From Zizania palustris (Eukaryota; Streptophyta; Magnoliopsida; Poales; Poaceae): a DNA stretch of 64,000 nucleotides. The position numbers were made by a program, and so were the translations under genes. Below, one piece after another: positions 22,284 to 31,553 of this stretch (positions are counted from its first letter, which is position 1; each line of letters begins with the position of its first letter). The notes beneath the pieces were generated by a model. The model had not been told where the DNA came from, made no database searches, and saw nothing but the letters and a program-made list of their open reading frames with translations. The DNA lies in assembly GCA_019279435.1 (NCBI GenBank), contig JAAALK010000285.1, positions 24,832,371-24,896,370 on the forward strand, given 5' to 3'.

Positions 22284-23203
22284 TGTAATCTGTAAACACA
22301 TTTATTTCAATAATGAATGCCGATTTAAAATTGTCTCCATATTTACCAGCCCCTCTTTGGGTATAAGCAACTTCGAAATGTATTCAAAGGTGGTTATGCG
22401 CAAAGAAAAAACTTCGGAGTACAATTTTTTGGGGGTTCGGAGCCCCTCTGCCATTTAAAGATCTTTTGAAATCTTATGAAATGTCTTCGACTTTTTGCAG
22501 TCGGAAGAATGGTAGCTTAGTACCTTTGTTTAATGAAAGAAATCACTTAGATACTTTCAGGACACTTTAGTGTCTTAAAAAATTTGTCACTTTGGACTAT
22601 GTTAACAGACATTCGAAGCTCATGACTTAAATGCTGTTTTGCTTTAGCCACCTTCGGCTTGTCTTTGCGATCTCTGACGAACCAATGGTTCGGAGTATGC
22701 AATGGTCTCTTTGGACTCTTTTTACGGATGTCTACCAGCCAATGGCTTGGACTCCGTATAATTTAGCCACCTTCGGCTCTTTTTGCAGAAGTCTACCAGC
22801 CAATGGCTTGGACTTCGCAGATTTTGGCCACCTTCGGCTCTTTTTACGGAAGTCTGCAAGCTGCAGCTTGGACTCCGTAGATTTTGGCCACCTTCGGCTC
22901 TTTTTACGGAAGTCTACCAGCCAATGGCTTGGACTCCGTAGAGTGTGGTTTTGGGCTCTTTTACGGATGCCTACAAGCCAGTGGCCTGGGCTCCGGATTA
23001 TGTCAGCCCCCACGTCGGAGGCTTCGAACTTTATGGGTTCGAAGTCCGAAAATACAACCCAGCTTAATGACACTTCCCTCTCGGTCGACCCCGTGGTTCC
23101 AGTGCGTCCACTCGGAAGCTGGAAGTCTATGAGGGGAAGGCAACTATCAGGGTCATATGCTTTATTAATTTAGAGGTGATTACAAGCGAATTACAAGGAG
23201 CCC
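22284..23203. repeat. G3 convergent intergenic region with ~60-bp hairpin repeats (array 22647-23005)
   Basis: This region separates the 3' ends of the antisense gene (+) and gag-pol (-). From 22647 about six units of ~60 bp follow each other, starting near 22647, 22702, 22765, 22827, 22887 and 22947. Most begin CCACCTTCGGCTCTTTTT. Each holds an inverted repeat: CGAACC-AAT-GGTTCG in the first, TACGGA...TCCGTA in several, and AAGCTGCAGCTT in the fourth. The rest has no gene. The array could serve as a two-way 3' end signal or give rise to small RNAs; neither is shown. Confidence 0.8.
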
Positions 23204-26200
23204 TTATGCGAAGTATCGCTTTAGGTGCTCCGCATGCCAAGTATGTGCTAACTCTTCACCTTCTAAATTAGCTAATTTAAATGAACCAGGACGCCCTGAG
23301 CGGACAATTAGATATGGACCTTCCCATTTACTGCCTAACTTCCCTGGTGCTATAATGCTTCGTAGAACAAGATGACCCGGCCTTAACTCGTTGAGTTTAA
23401 CCTTCGGGTCATACCAAGTCTTCGTCTGCTGATGATATTTTGATAAATTAGCTACAGCCCGAAGTCTTGTTTCTTCTGACAAATCTAACGAAGCTTGTCT
23501 TTCTTCTTCAATGTCCGGTTCGGTGCTGCGAAATGATCCCCCTTTGAGCTCCGTTGGAGTCATAGCTTCATCTCCGAATAGTAGTCTGAACGGAGTAAAA
23601 CCTGTGGACCTTGTTTGCGTAGTCCGAATGGACCATAGAATCTTCGGAAGCTCTTCGGTCCACAGTCCCTTTGCTAATCCTACTATTCTTCGATTTAGCC
23701 CTGATAAAATATTTTTGTTGGCTCGCTCTACGGCTCCATTTGACTGAGGATGCCTCACTGCAGCAAAACAAAGCTGAATGCCTAGGTCTTCACAAAACTT
23801 CCTGAAGGGTTCTGCGTCGAACTGTGTTCCATTATCAACTGTGAGATATCTAGGCACTCCGAACCGGCAAATTATGTTCTTCCAGAAGAATTTCTGTACA
23901 TTGTTCGAAGTGATAGCTGTTAAGGGTTCTGCTTCCACCCACTTAGAAAAATATTCAATAGCTACCACTGCGAACTTCAAATTTCCCTTTGCTAACGGAA
24001 AGGGACCAATTAGATCCATACCCCATCTGGCCATGGGCCATACCGGAGCAATGACTTGAAGAGCTGTTGGTGGGCGATGACTCCGTCGACCCATCCACTG
24101 GCATCCTTGACAAGTGCGGACCAAGCTCTCTGCATCAGCTGTTATTGTGGGCCAATAGAGCCCCTGGCGAAGTGTTTTTCCTGCCAGAGCTCTAGGGGCT
24201 AAATGGCTTCCACAAAGGCCTTCGTGAATTTCTCGAAGAATTTCTGGGCCTTCTGCTTGAGATATACATCGGAGTAGAGGGGAACATACTCCGGCCTTGT
24301 ATAATATACCGTTGATTAACTGATAGTTTCTGGCTCTGAGCTTTAATCTTGACAACTGGGGCTCTTCGGGCAGATTTGTTCCTCCTTGCAAGAGTTCTAT
24401 GATCGAATCTTTCCAATCTGCACTAGGAATGCAAAGAATCTCCGCAGAGGCAATTTGTGGCACCGAAGGTATATTGAGCTCCTCATAGAAAGCTTCTTCA
24501 GGCACATCCACAGCTCTGGCTGCAGCCTTCGCTAAAATGTCCGCATGCACGTTTTCAGCTCTTGGTATACTCCGAATGGAAATACCCTTGAAGTGTGCTT
24601 CGATCTTGCGAATTTCTTCTAAGTACTTGGCAAGCTGTGGATGCCGAACTTGAAAACTTTTGTCTACGTGCCCTGCTACTATCTGAGAATCTGTCTTTAT
24701 AATTATTCTTGTAGCCCCTAGAGCACGTGCTTTCCGGAGTCCCAATAAAATCCCTTCATACTCCGCTATATTATTGGTAGACTTAAAGTTGAGTCTTGCG
24801 GAGTACATTGCTCTTTGCCCTGACAGTGAAATCAACACTGCCCCAATGCCTGCTCCGGATGCTTGGAAAGCCCCATCGGAGTAAACAGTCCAAACTCCGT
24901 CATTTGATTTCTCCAGAGTCAAATTCGCAGGTGGAGTCCACTCTGCTACGAAGTCTGCTAGGACTTGGGATTTGATAGTTGTCCTTGCCAAGAAAGATAT
25001 GCCGAAGGGTGCTCGCTCGACTGCCCACTTTCCAATCCTTCCAGTGGAATCTTTGCTTCGGAGCATATCTCCTAAGAGATACGAAGTTGGTATAATTACA
25101 TTGTGAGCCAAAAAATAATGCCTTAGTTTCCTCGAAGCCATTATCAGAGCATAAACGAACTTCTCAAGTTCGGAGTATCTTGTCTTCGCTCCTGACAATG
25201 CTTCGGATACAAAATAGACGGGATTTTGGACCAACTTCCCATTGAAATTCACTTCTCTGACAAGGACTGCGCTGACAGCTGAACTTGTAGCTGCAAGATA
25301 CAGGAGTAGGGTTTCGTCCGCAGTAGGCACCGTGAGTGTAGCAAGATTACTGAGATAATCTTTAATATCTTCGAAGCTTCTCTGACACTCCGGTGTCCAT
25401 GCAAAATCTTCGGACCCTTTCAAAGCTTTGAATATTGGCAAGCTCCTCTCCGCAGACCTTGATAAAAACCTGCTAAGTGCGGCCAGACGTCCAGTCAGCT
25501 TTTGCACTTGCTTTAAATTCTCCGGAGGAGCCATCTTCTGCAGCGCAGTTATTTGAGTAGGGCTAGCTTCAATTCCCCTGCTTGAAACTAAATACCCTAA
25601 CAACTTTCCAGCCTTAGCTCCGAATATACATTTTTCGGGGTTAAGACGGATCCCACATGCCCGAAGGCTATTGAATGTTTCTGCTAAGTCTAGACTATGT
25701 TGGTGCTTTAAGGCACTCTTTATTACAATATCATCCATATAGGCCTCTACATTGCGACCTAGTTGATGACCTAGAGCTTTAGCAACTAATCTTGAAAAAG
25801 TAGCCCCGGCATTTCTTACGCCGAAGGGCATTCTTACATAGCAGAAGACTCCCGAAGGAGTTACAAAGCTTGTCTTGATTTTATCTTCGCGCTTCAACCA
25901 TATTTGATGATAACCAGAATACGCGTCAAGGAAGCTTAATAACTCTGAACCTGCGGTGGAGTCAACCAGTTGATCAATTCGGGGCATGGGGTAGGGGTCA
26001 CGTGGGCATGCTTTATTCAAGGATGTGAAATCAATGCACATGCGCCACTTCCCGGAAGACTTCTTCCTGACGAAGACTGAGTTGGCTAACCATTCTGTGT
26101 GAGCCACTTCTCTGATAATCCCAGCCTTCAACAGTTTTTCAACTTCATCCTTAGCTAGAGCAGCTCTCTCTATGGACATCTTCCGTAGTCCTTGTCGAAC

Positions 26201-28594
26201 AGGCCGGGTCTTCGGGTTTACAAGTAAACTGTGTTCAATGATATCCCGATCGACTCCGGTGATATCTTCGTCAGACCAAGCGAAGACATCCAAATTTTCT
26301 TCCACCACCTTTTCCAAGGAGGTTGCAACTTCAGGAGGTAAATCTTTACCAAATTGAAAAGTGTATTCTTTACTATCTTTAACAATAACCTTCGTTGCAA
26401 TCTCTCCTTCGGGACTTGGTCTCGGAAAAGACTTCTTCGAAGCTTCGGAGGAGGCTAAAAAAATTTCTTCATTATTTTGCACACTGTTTACTTGCCTCGG
26501 ATCAAGAGGGGGACCGTGACCATATTCCGCTCTCCGAGCAATGGCTTGATCTCCGAAGATCGTAAGGACTCCTGCTTGTGTGGGCATCTTCATGCACAAG
26601 TAATTGTGATGCGCCACAGCTCCGAACTGGTTCAGCATGCCCCGTCCGAAAATGACATTATAAGCATACGGGGCATCTACCACATCAAAGATAACTTCTT
26701 TAGTCCGGGCTAATAAACCTTCTCCGAAGGTAACTTCGAGGCCTATCTGACCAAGTGCATCAAGCGAAGGTCCTGCGAAGCCTTGCAGAGGACGAGCCGC
26801 TGGAAGGAGATGCTTCCTGGAAATGCATAACTGATCGAAGGCTTGCACAAAAATGATATCTGCCGAACTACCTCCGTCAATTAACACCCTTCGGACTTCA
26901 GTTCCTGCAATATCAGCAGTGATAACCAATGGATCTGCGTGCGGGAACTTAATACCAGCAGCATCCTCCGCAGAGAAAGATATCGGAAAATGAGACCACT
27001 CCGGCATTGCAGCTGCAGATGACGAAGTCCCAATATGACCTACTTCCCGAACGTACTCTCTTCGCTGTCTCTTGGACATGCTTCCAAGAGTACCTCCTCC
27101 GGAGATAGGGAGAACTACTCTTTTTCCTCTATCTTGCCCTTCCTCTTGCTTCGGAGGTGGCATAACATTGGCCACCGGAGGGTGCCTTGCAGCATCAAAA
27201 TTTTCTATCCGCGCCACAGCCTGGACCGGGTCTGGGCGCGCTGCTGCTGGACTTCGGTCGGTACTGCCTCGACCCGAAGTTCTCTCCAAGTACTCTCCCC
27301 TTAGGGTAAGGATAGCCTTGCAAGTGTCAGTTGCATGGCTTCGATTTTCTCCATGAATACAGCAAAAAAGGGTCTGGCCTTTGCCAGCCGTTTTCCCTGG
27401 CGGCCTCCAGCCGCTGGCCTTGTTCCCCGTAGACTGTGGAGCTCTTGGTGCAAACTTCTGTGGGGGTGCAATATTCAAGACTTTAGAGCGAGGGTGCTTT
27501 TGCCCTCTTCTCCGATCATGTTGCACTTCGAAGACTGGTTCCTGCGGCTGCGCCGAAGTCTTCACTTCTACTTTGACTTCTTGCAATAAAGACGAAGTAG
27601 CAGCAGTCCTCCGAAGCCAACCCTCTTCTGACCTCGCATACTCCTCGAAGTATGACATTAACTGAGAGACTAAGGAGATGCTCTTCCGATGCAGTTTATC
27701 CAGAAGGACTTTATGACTGACGCCTTCCCGAGCCGCATCAACCACTGAAGATGTGGACAGCCCCCGAATTTGCGACTTCGTATGAGCGAAGCGCTTAAAG
27801 TACTGCCTCAATGTTTCTCCGGGGAGCTGTTTCACCTGGAAAAGGCTTCCAGTTGACATAGGAGGCACGAAGGTGCCCTGAAAGTTACTTATAAACTTCC
27901 TCTTCAACTGCGACCAAGAATTGATTGATCCTGGCTTCAAAGACCAGAACCATCTCAATGCCACTCCTTGAAGAGCTAACGGGAAGCACTTCGCCATAGT
28001 GTCTCTGACTCCACCGCTAGCCTCAATCGCTAGGGCATAAGAACGCACGAACTCTCCGGGATCTTCATCTCCGGCATACTTACAGAGCTTCGAAGTTTTA
28101 AACTTTGGATCAAAGCGAACCTTCTGCAGCTCAGGATGCAATGGAGATTCATTGTCGTAAGAGGCGTTCTCCGGGGCTTCAGGATAACCAAGATCGTCGT
28201 CTTCGGGCACTTCTGGGATAGTTGGGGTGGCTTGAGAGCGAAGCCTGTTCGCAGCTTCTTGTCGCCACCTTGCTACCTCAGCTTGAAGGTTGGCCATTTG
28301 AGTGGCCATATCCCCAAGGTTATCTTCATCTCCTCTGGAAGGACCTTCCGGGTCTTGAGAACTGGAAGGATCAGTTCGAATCGGGATGGAGGGTGGAGAA
28401 GTAACTCCGGGCTGTCGGAGTATGGAAGAGGTTGGCGGAGAGGCTTCGTATGTTCGAGGGATAGAAGCCCCTTCCGGAGTTTGCGGAGGGAAAGCCGAAG
28501 ACCCTCCGACTTCAACTGTGTCGAAGGGTATCTCTCCGGAGATCCGAGAGGACCTCCGAGTGGGATTGCGAGATGCACTCCGCTTAGGAGGCAT
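23204..28594 (-). CDS. gag-pol: G3 gag-pol polyprotein, 1796 residues, uninterrupted
   Basis: It encodes the structural and replication proteins of a Tat-lineage element. The gag domain is around residues 170-310 (FVRSYALAIEASGG, ALRWFWSL), with a Cys/His cluster near 415-430 (CCIHGENRSHATDTC). Protease carries IDGGSSADI near 571. RT spans ~800-1010 with WRMCIDF and YMDDIVI near 951, followed by ordinary RNase H ~1085-1200. The Tat-type additional RNase H starts near 1235 (YSDGAFQ). Integrase has its H2C2 finger ~1454-1495 and catalytic D, D, E in DLIGPF (~1525), DNGTQF (~1585) and GAVERANK (~1620). Every catalytic motif is present and no stop interrupts it. The ATG is ~45 bp inside the primer site. 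G5 carries a broken homologue. Confidence 0.95.
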   Translation of the reverse strand: MPPKRSASRNPTRRSSRISGEIPFDTVEVGGSSAFPPQTPEGASIPRTYEASPPTSSILRQPGVTSPPSIPIRTDPSSSQDPEGPSRGDEDNLGDMATQMANLQAEVARWRQEAANRLRSQATPTIPEVPEDDDLGYPEAPENASYDNESPLHPELQKVRFDPKFKTSKLCKYAGDEDPGEFVRSYALAIEASGGVRDTMAKCFPLALQGVALRWFWSLKPGSINSWSQLKRKFISNFQGTFVPPMSTGSLFQVKQLPGETLRQYFKRFAHTKSQIRGLSTSSVVDAAREGVSHKVLLDKLHRKSISLVSQLMSYFEEYARSEEGWLRRTAATSSLLQEVKVEVKTSAQPQEPVFEVQHDRRRGQKHPRSKVLNIAPPQKFAPRAPQSTGNKASGWRPPGKTAGKGQTLFCCIHGENRSHATDTCKAILTLRGEYLERTSGRGSTDRSPAAARPDPVQAVARIENFDAARHPPVANVMPPPKQEEGQDRGKRVVLPISGGGTLGSMSKRQRREYVREVGHIGTSSSAAAMPEWSHFPISFSAEDAAGIKFPHADPLVITADIAGTEVRRVLIDGGSSADIIFVQAFDQLCISRKHLLPAARPLQGFAGPSLDALGQIGLEVTFGEGLLARTKEVIFDVVDAPYAYNVIFGRGMLNQFGAVAHHNYLCMKMPTQAGVLTIFGDQAIARRAEYGHGPPLDPRQVNSVQNNEEIFLASSEASKKSFPRPSPEGEIATKVIVKDSKEYTFQFGKDLPPEVATSLEKVVEENLDVFAWSDEDITGVDRDIIEHSLLVNPKTRPVRQGLRKMSIERAALAKDEVEKLLKAGIIREVAHTEWLANSVFVRKKSSGKWRMCIDFTSLNKACPRDPYPMPRIDQLVDSTAGSELLSFLDAYSGYHQIWLKREDKIKTSFVTPSGVFCYVRMPFGVRNAGATFSRLVAKALGHQLGRNVEAYMDDIVIKSALKHQHSLDLAETFNSLRACGIRLNPEKCIFGAKAGKLLGYLVSSRGIEASPTQITALQKMAPPENLKQVQKLTGRLAALSRFLSRSAERSLPIFKALKGSEDFAWTPECQRSFEDIKDYLSNLATLTVPTADETLLLYLAATSSAVSAVLVREVNFNGKLVQNPVYFVSEALSGAKTRYSELEKFVYALIMASRKLRHYFLAHNVIIPTSYLLGDMLRSKDSTGRIGKWAVERAPFGISFLARTTIKSQVLADFVAEWTPPANLTLEKSNDGVWTVYSDGAFQASGAGIGAVLISLSGQRAMYSARLNFKSTNNIAEYEGILLGLRKARALGATRIIIKTDSQIVAGHVDKSFQVRHPQLAKYLEEIRKIEAHFKGISIRSIPRAENVHADILAKAAARAVDVPEEAFYEELNIPSVPQIASAEILCIPSADWKDSIIELLQGGTNLPEEPQLSRLKLRARNYQLINGILYKAGVCSPLLRCISQAEGPEILREIHEGLCGSHLAPRALAGKTLRQGLYWPTITADAESLVRTCQGCQWMGRRSHRPPTALQVIAPVWPMARWGMDLIGPFPLAKGNLKFAVVAIEYFSKWVEAEPLTAITSNNVQKFFWKNIICRFGVPRYLTVDNGTQFDAEPFRKFCEDLGIQLCFAAVRHPQSNGAVERANKNILSGLNRRIVGLAKGLWTEELPKILWSIRTTQTRSTGFTPFRLLFGDEAMTPTELKGGSFRSTEPDIEEERQASLDLSEETRLRAVANLSKYHQQTKTWYDPKVKLNELRPGHLVLRSIIAPGKLGSKWEGPYLIVRSGRPGSFKLANLEGEELAHTWHAEHLKRYFA

Positions 28595-28636
28595 GATGTA
28601 AGAAATTGGTAGAGAACGAAGTTTTTCGGACTAGGT

Positions 28637-28654
28637 TCCCCACGGACGGCGCCA
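28637..28654 (-). other. G3 primer-binding site
   Basis: On the minus strand TGGCGCCGTCCGTGGGGA lies two bases inside the 5' LTR. The same site is found in G4 (49420-49437) and, with one change, in G5 (62924-62941). The TGGCGCC start fits a tRNA ending GGCGCCA; I do not assign which tRNA. Confidence 0.88.
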
Positions 28655-28656
28655 AC

Positions 28657-29151
28657 TGTTGGCGTAAAAGATTACGCTAACAGGTTTCTGTAGAAGAGAA
28701 ACTAACAAACGAAGTGTTTGCGAAAGGAATTGTTCTAAGCCTCCGAAAGGATAATAACTTAGAATAGTTCGAATGTGTGTATTGAATAACTTGTATTCGG
28801 TCCCTATTACAGGGTGAAATGGGGGGTATTTATAGGTCCAAACATTAAGGAAAAGACCTATTTACCCCTCTATTACAACCGACATAGTGGAAACTATTCG
28901 GTTCCCTTAATAGGGCTAAAATGGTAAAAGACTAATCTAATCAGAAAGAAGATAAGTCTTCCATCTTAGCTGGCAGAAAAGATCTTGGAGGGCCTTAGTT
29001 CGAAGATGTACTTCGAACCAATGCCTATCTTCGTACTTCGAACTTGGTTCCGGGTATCTTCGAAGATGATCGTCTGGGAACCTTCGAATCCGCTGTCTGT
29101 CTTTATGTTGCTTCGGCAATAACCCCGAAGATGAGATATTTTCCCCCAACA
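28657..29151 (-). repeat. G3 5' LTR (495 bp) with promoter
   Basis: This LTR drives gag-pol. A minus-strand TATAAATA is at 28827-28834, in the context CCTATAAATACCCCCC, ~170 bp from the LTR/primer-site boundary. TTCGAAG-type motifs cluster upstream of it at 28998-29135. It is nearly identical to 17673-18167. Confidence 0.95.
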
Positions 29152-29928
29152 ACCACATTTTCTAGTTGACAAGCAAAGTAAAGCATGAGATGCAAAAGCT
29201 AACTGATATCTACCAAAATAAGCATTGTCCAGAACAAAGTGCTTCAGCAAACTTGTCATCTTTTAAAAATTTTAGACTTTTTGTTTTTCCTTTTTCATTT
29301 CTGCTAGGGGTTATTTGCATGTCAACCTTATGCTAACCGACCAAGTCAAGCCTAGACCAGAACTGGACCATCAGAAGCTTAAGACATTGGTCTTGGCATA
29401 CATTACACCATCCTAGTTCATACCAAAGTGCTATGGTAAGCAGTCCAGAACAAAGAAATGCGACAAATCAAACCCACCTGGATCGTTTCAAATAAGCATA
29501 AAGGCATGAAATTATCATTTTTCTAAATTTTTATCAATTTTTTATAGCACATTTATCATGTTTTAAAGCATATAGATGTCCAAGTTGCATATCTGCATCT
29601 AAGTAAGGATCTAGCAACCAGGCATGTAAAAGATAGCAAAAACACTCAGCCTACACATGCTAGTTACCAGAAGCAATGATGATCATTTTTCAATTTTAAA
29701 GCATAACAGCCATGCATATGACAAATATCAGATATATCATGTGAACTAAAACAGAACATGATCATTGACAAGTAATCAAAAGCATATACTAGCTAGAGCA
29801 AGTAAAACAGATCAATCATATAACAGAAGCAAGCTCAAAATGTGATATATGATTATGCATGATATGAACTCACACAAAAAGACTCAATAAAAAAGTAAAG
29901 AAGAAAGAAAAAACTGACTCAAAATATC
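29152..29928 (-). other. C2 3' non-coding region (part 2)
   Basis: The first five bases are the right copy of the G3 target duplication. The rest matches, in reverse, C4 at 42158-42940. It carries no open frame. Landmarks are CTGCTTACCATAGCAC (reversed) near 29427 and a long AT-rich tract to 29900. Confidence 0.75.
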
Positions 29929-30917
29929 CTAAAAAGGATACACGACTCCCAAATCCCCTCGCAAACACTCAAAAGTAGACTGATCTAGGGGTTTGGTAAA
30001 AATGTCAGCCAACTGCTGATGGGTATCAACATGAACGAGATAAATGACCCCTTTCTCATATTGATCCCTCAGAAAATGAAAGTGCACATCAATATGCTTG
30101 GTTTTTGAATGAAGAATGGATTTTTTCCCTACACTAATTGCACTGGTGCTATCACAAAACAAAGGAACTCTAGAAGGGAAGAACAACCCAAAATCCCGCA
30201 AAGTAGAGATCATCCAAACCAACTATGAGCAGCAGCTACATACTCAGCCTCAGTAGTAGAAAGCGCAACTCCAGATTGTTTTTGAGAAGACCAAGATACA
30301 AGCGAAGAACCAAGAAACTGGCAAATACCGGAAGTCGACTTGTGATCCAACCGGCACCGACCGAAATCAGCGTCCGAAAAGCCAGATAAATCAAGAGACG
30401 ATGATGCAGAATAGTAAAGACCTATATTAGGAGCATAAGTAAGGTACCTGAAGATACGCTTGACAGCCTACCGGTGATATGCGCGTGGTGAGGACTAAAA
30501 ACACGCGCACACACCCACGACAAACTGAATGTCCAGTCTCGTCGTAGTCAAGTATAGCAGCGATACGATCATCCCTCGATACTCTCTCTCGTTGACCTTG
30601 ACGTCATTCTCGTCCTTGTCCAGACCTCCAGGTGTACCCATTGGGGTCATCTGAGGCTTCAGCTCTCCACCAAAGTCAAATTTCTTCAACATGTCCCATG
30701 TGTACTTGCCCTGGTGGATGAAAATGCCGTCCTTGGTATGCTTGATCTGGAGCCCTAAGAAGTACTTGAGCTCACCCATGAGACTCATCTCAAACTCGTT
30801 GTGCATCTGCTCAGAAAACTTGCACACAAGCTCATTAGTAAAACAACCAAAAATAATATCGTCCACGTAAATCTGAGCAACTAATAAGTCTGAGCCAACT
30901 CTGAGCAAGTAAAGTGA
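29929..30917 (-). pseudogene. C2 RT second half and RNase H
   Basis: The frame 30908-30495 contains YVDDIIFG, FLGLQIK and the FDFGGELKPQMTPMG segment of copia RT. RNase H follows in broken frames (GFSDADF, TEAEYVAA near 30230-30400), then an open end at 30222-29929 with FCDSTSAISVGK and ADIFTKPLD. It is closely similar to C4 at 41170-42157. The first half of RT is absent; at ~30918 the sequence passes directly into LTR sequence, so no full polymerase can be made. Confidence 0.85.
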
Positions 30918-31553
30918 TTTTTGAAAAGGGTACCCTAACCCTAGGGATTGGGGCCCTATTTATAGGCAGCCCAATAGCTAGGAATATTCCACTAGCCCCT
31001 TAGGGTTTTTTACAGACGCTTAAATAAAAGGAAAAGACCAAACTGCCCTTAGGATATTTTTACAGACTCGACTGACTGACTGTGGGCCTAAGGACAAAAT
31101 AGTAAACTCTTATTTACAGATGACTTATCCATAAGCTAAGCTTTCATAGCGACTACGGCTTCTCTTCAGGATAGTACGATGCGAGATCAGCGGTCGTCAG
31201 TTTTGTGCCGAAACTGACAAAGCGTCCATCGACTTTGCACCAGGTACCCGGATTGGGCCAGCCCGATTCCGCAGCTATCTCAGCCCGGCAACCGCTCGCC
31301 ACCCGTGTACCTGAGTCAATCCTGGTCAATAGCCCAGTGGATCCTCTGCTGATCCTAGCCCATGTACCCGGATTGGGCCAGCCCGACTTCGCGGCCCCTC
31401 TGCCCGACAGTCGCTTGCTGCCCGTGTACCTGAGTCACACGCAGCCCAGACGCAGCAGATCTTCTCTCTCTTTTCAGTTGTCTTTGACTATCGTTGACAA
31501 TGACTCATCACATCTGCAGCCATGAGGCCCATGCTCTTCAGCATGGCTCCTCA
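30918..31553 (-). repeat. C2 5' LTR fragment fused to RT
   Basis: On the minus strand it starts TGAGGAGCC at 31553 and follows the C4 LTR for ~635 bp, including two copies of the ~107-bp unit and a TATAAATA at 30957-30964. It stops about 40 bp past the TATA box at a CACTTT that is shared with the RT sequence. The rest of the LTR, the primer site, gag, protease and integrase are lost. Confidence 0.82.

Larger units (their letters stand above)
17673..29151 (-). mobile_element. G3: young, apparently complete Tat-type Ty3/gypsy element
   Basis: The 11,479-bp insertion is flanked by ACCAC on both sides (17668-17672 and 29152-29156). Two 495-bp LTRs differ at two positions by eye. The primer site lies inside the right LTR, so the element runs on the minus strand. 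gag-pol is one uninterrupted frame (28594 to 23204). A separate multi-exon gene on the + strand (18622-22283) occupies the space between the end of gag-pol and the 3' LTR, which is the place where Tat elements are known to carry extra ORFs. With LTRs, primer site, purine tract and open gag-pol all in place, it looks capable of autonomous movement. Confidence 0.93.
16455..31553 (-). mobile_element. C2: SIRE-like copia element, reversed, internally deleted, split by G3
   Basis: On the minus strand it reads: partial LTR (31553 to ~30918), RT and RNase H (30917-29929), 3' non-coding region (29928-29152, then 17672-17090 after G3 is removed), purine tract (17100-17090), LTR (17089-16455). gag, protease, integrase and the first half of RT are missing. 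Continuity across G3 is clear: the sequence either side of it matches one uninterrupted stretch of C4 near 42900-42960. The right boundary, TGAGGAGCC on the minus strand, is flanked by C3 LTR sequence. Confidence 0.82.

Noticed and set aside
22647..23005. CRISPR-like array
   Set aside because: The regular ~60-bp spacing is a tandem repeat with no variable spacers between constant repeats, inside a plant retrotransposon.
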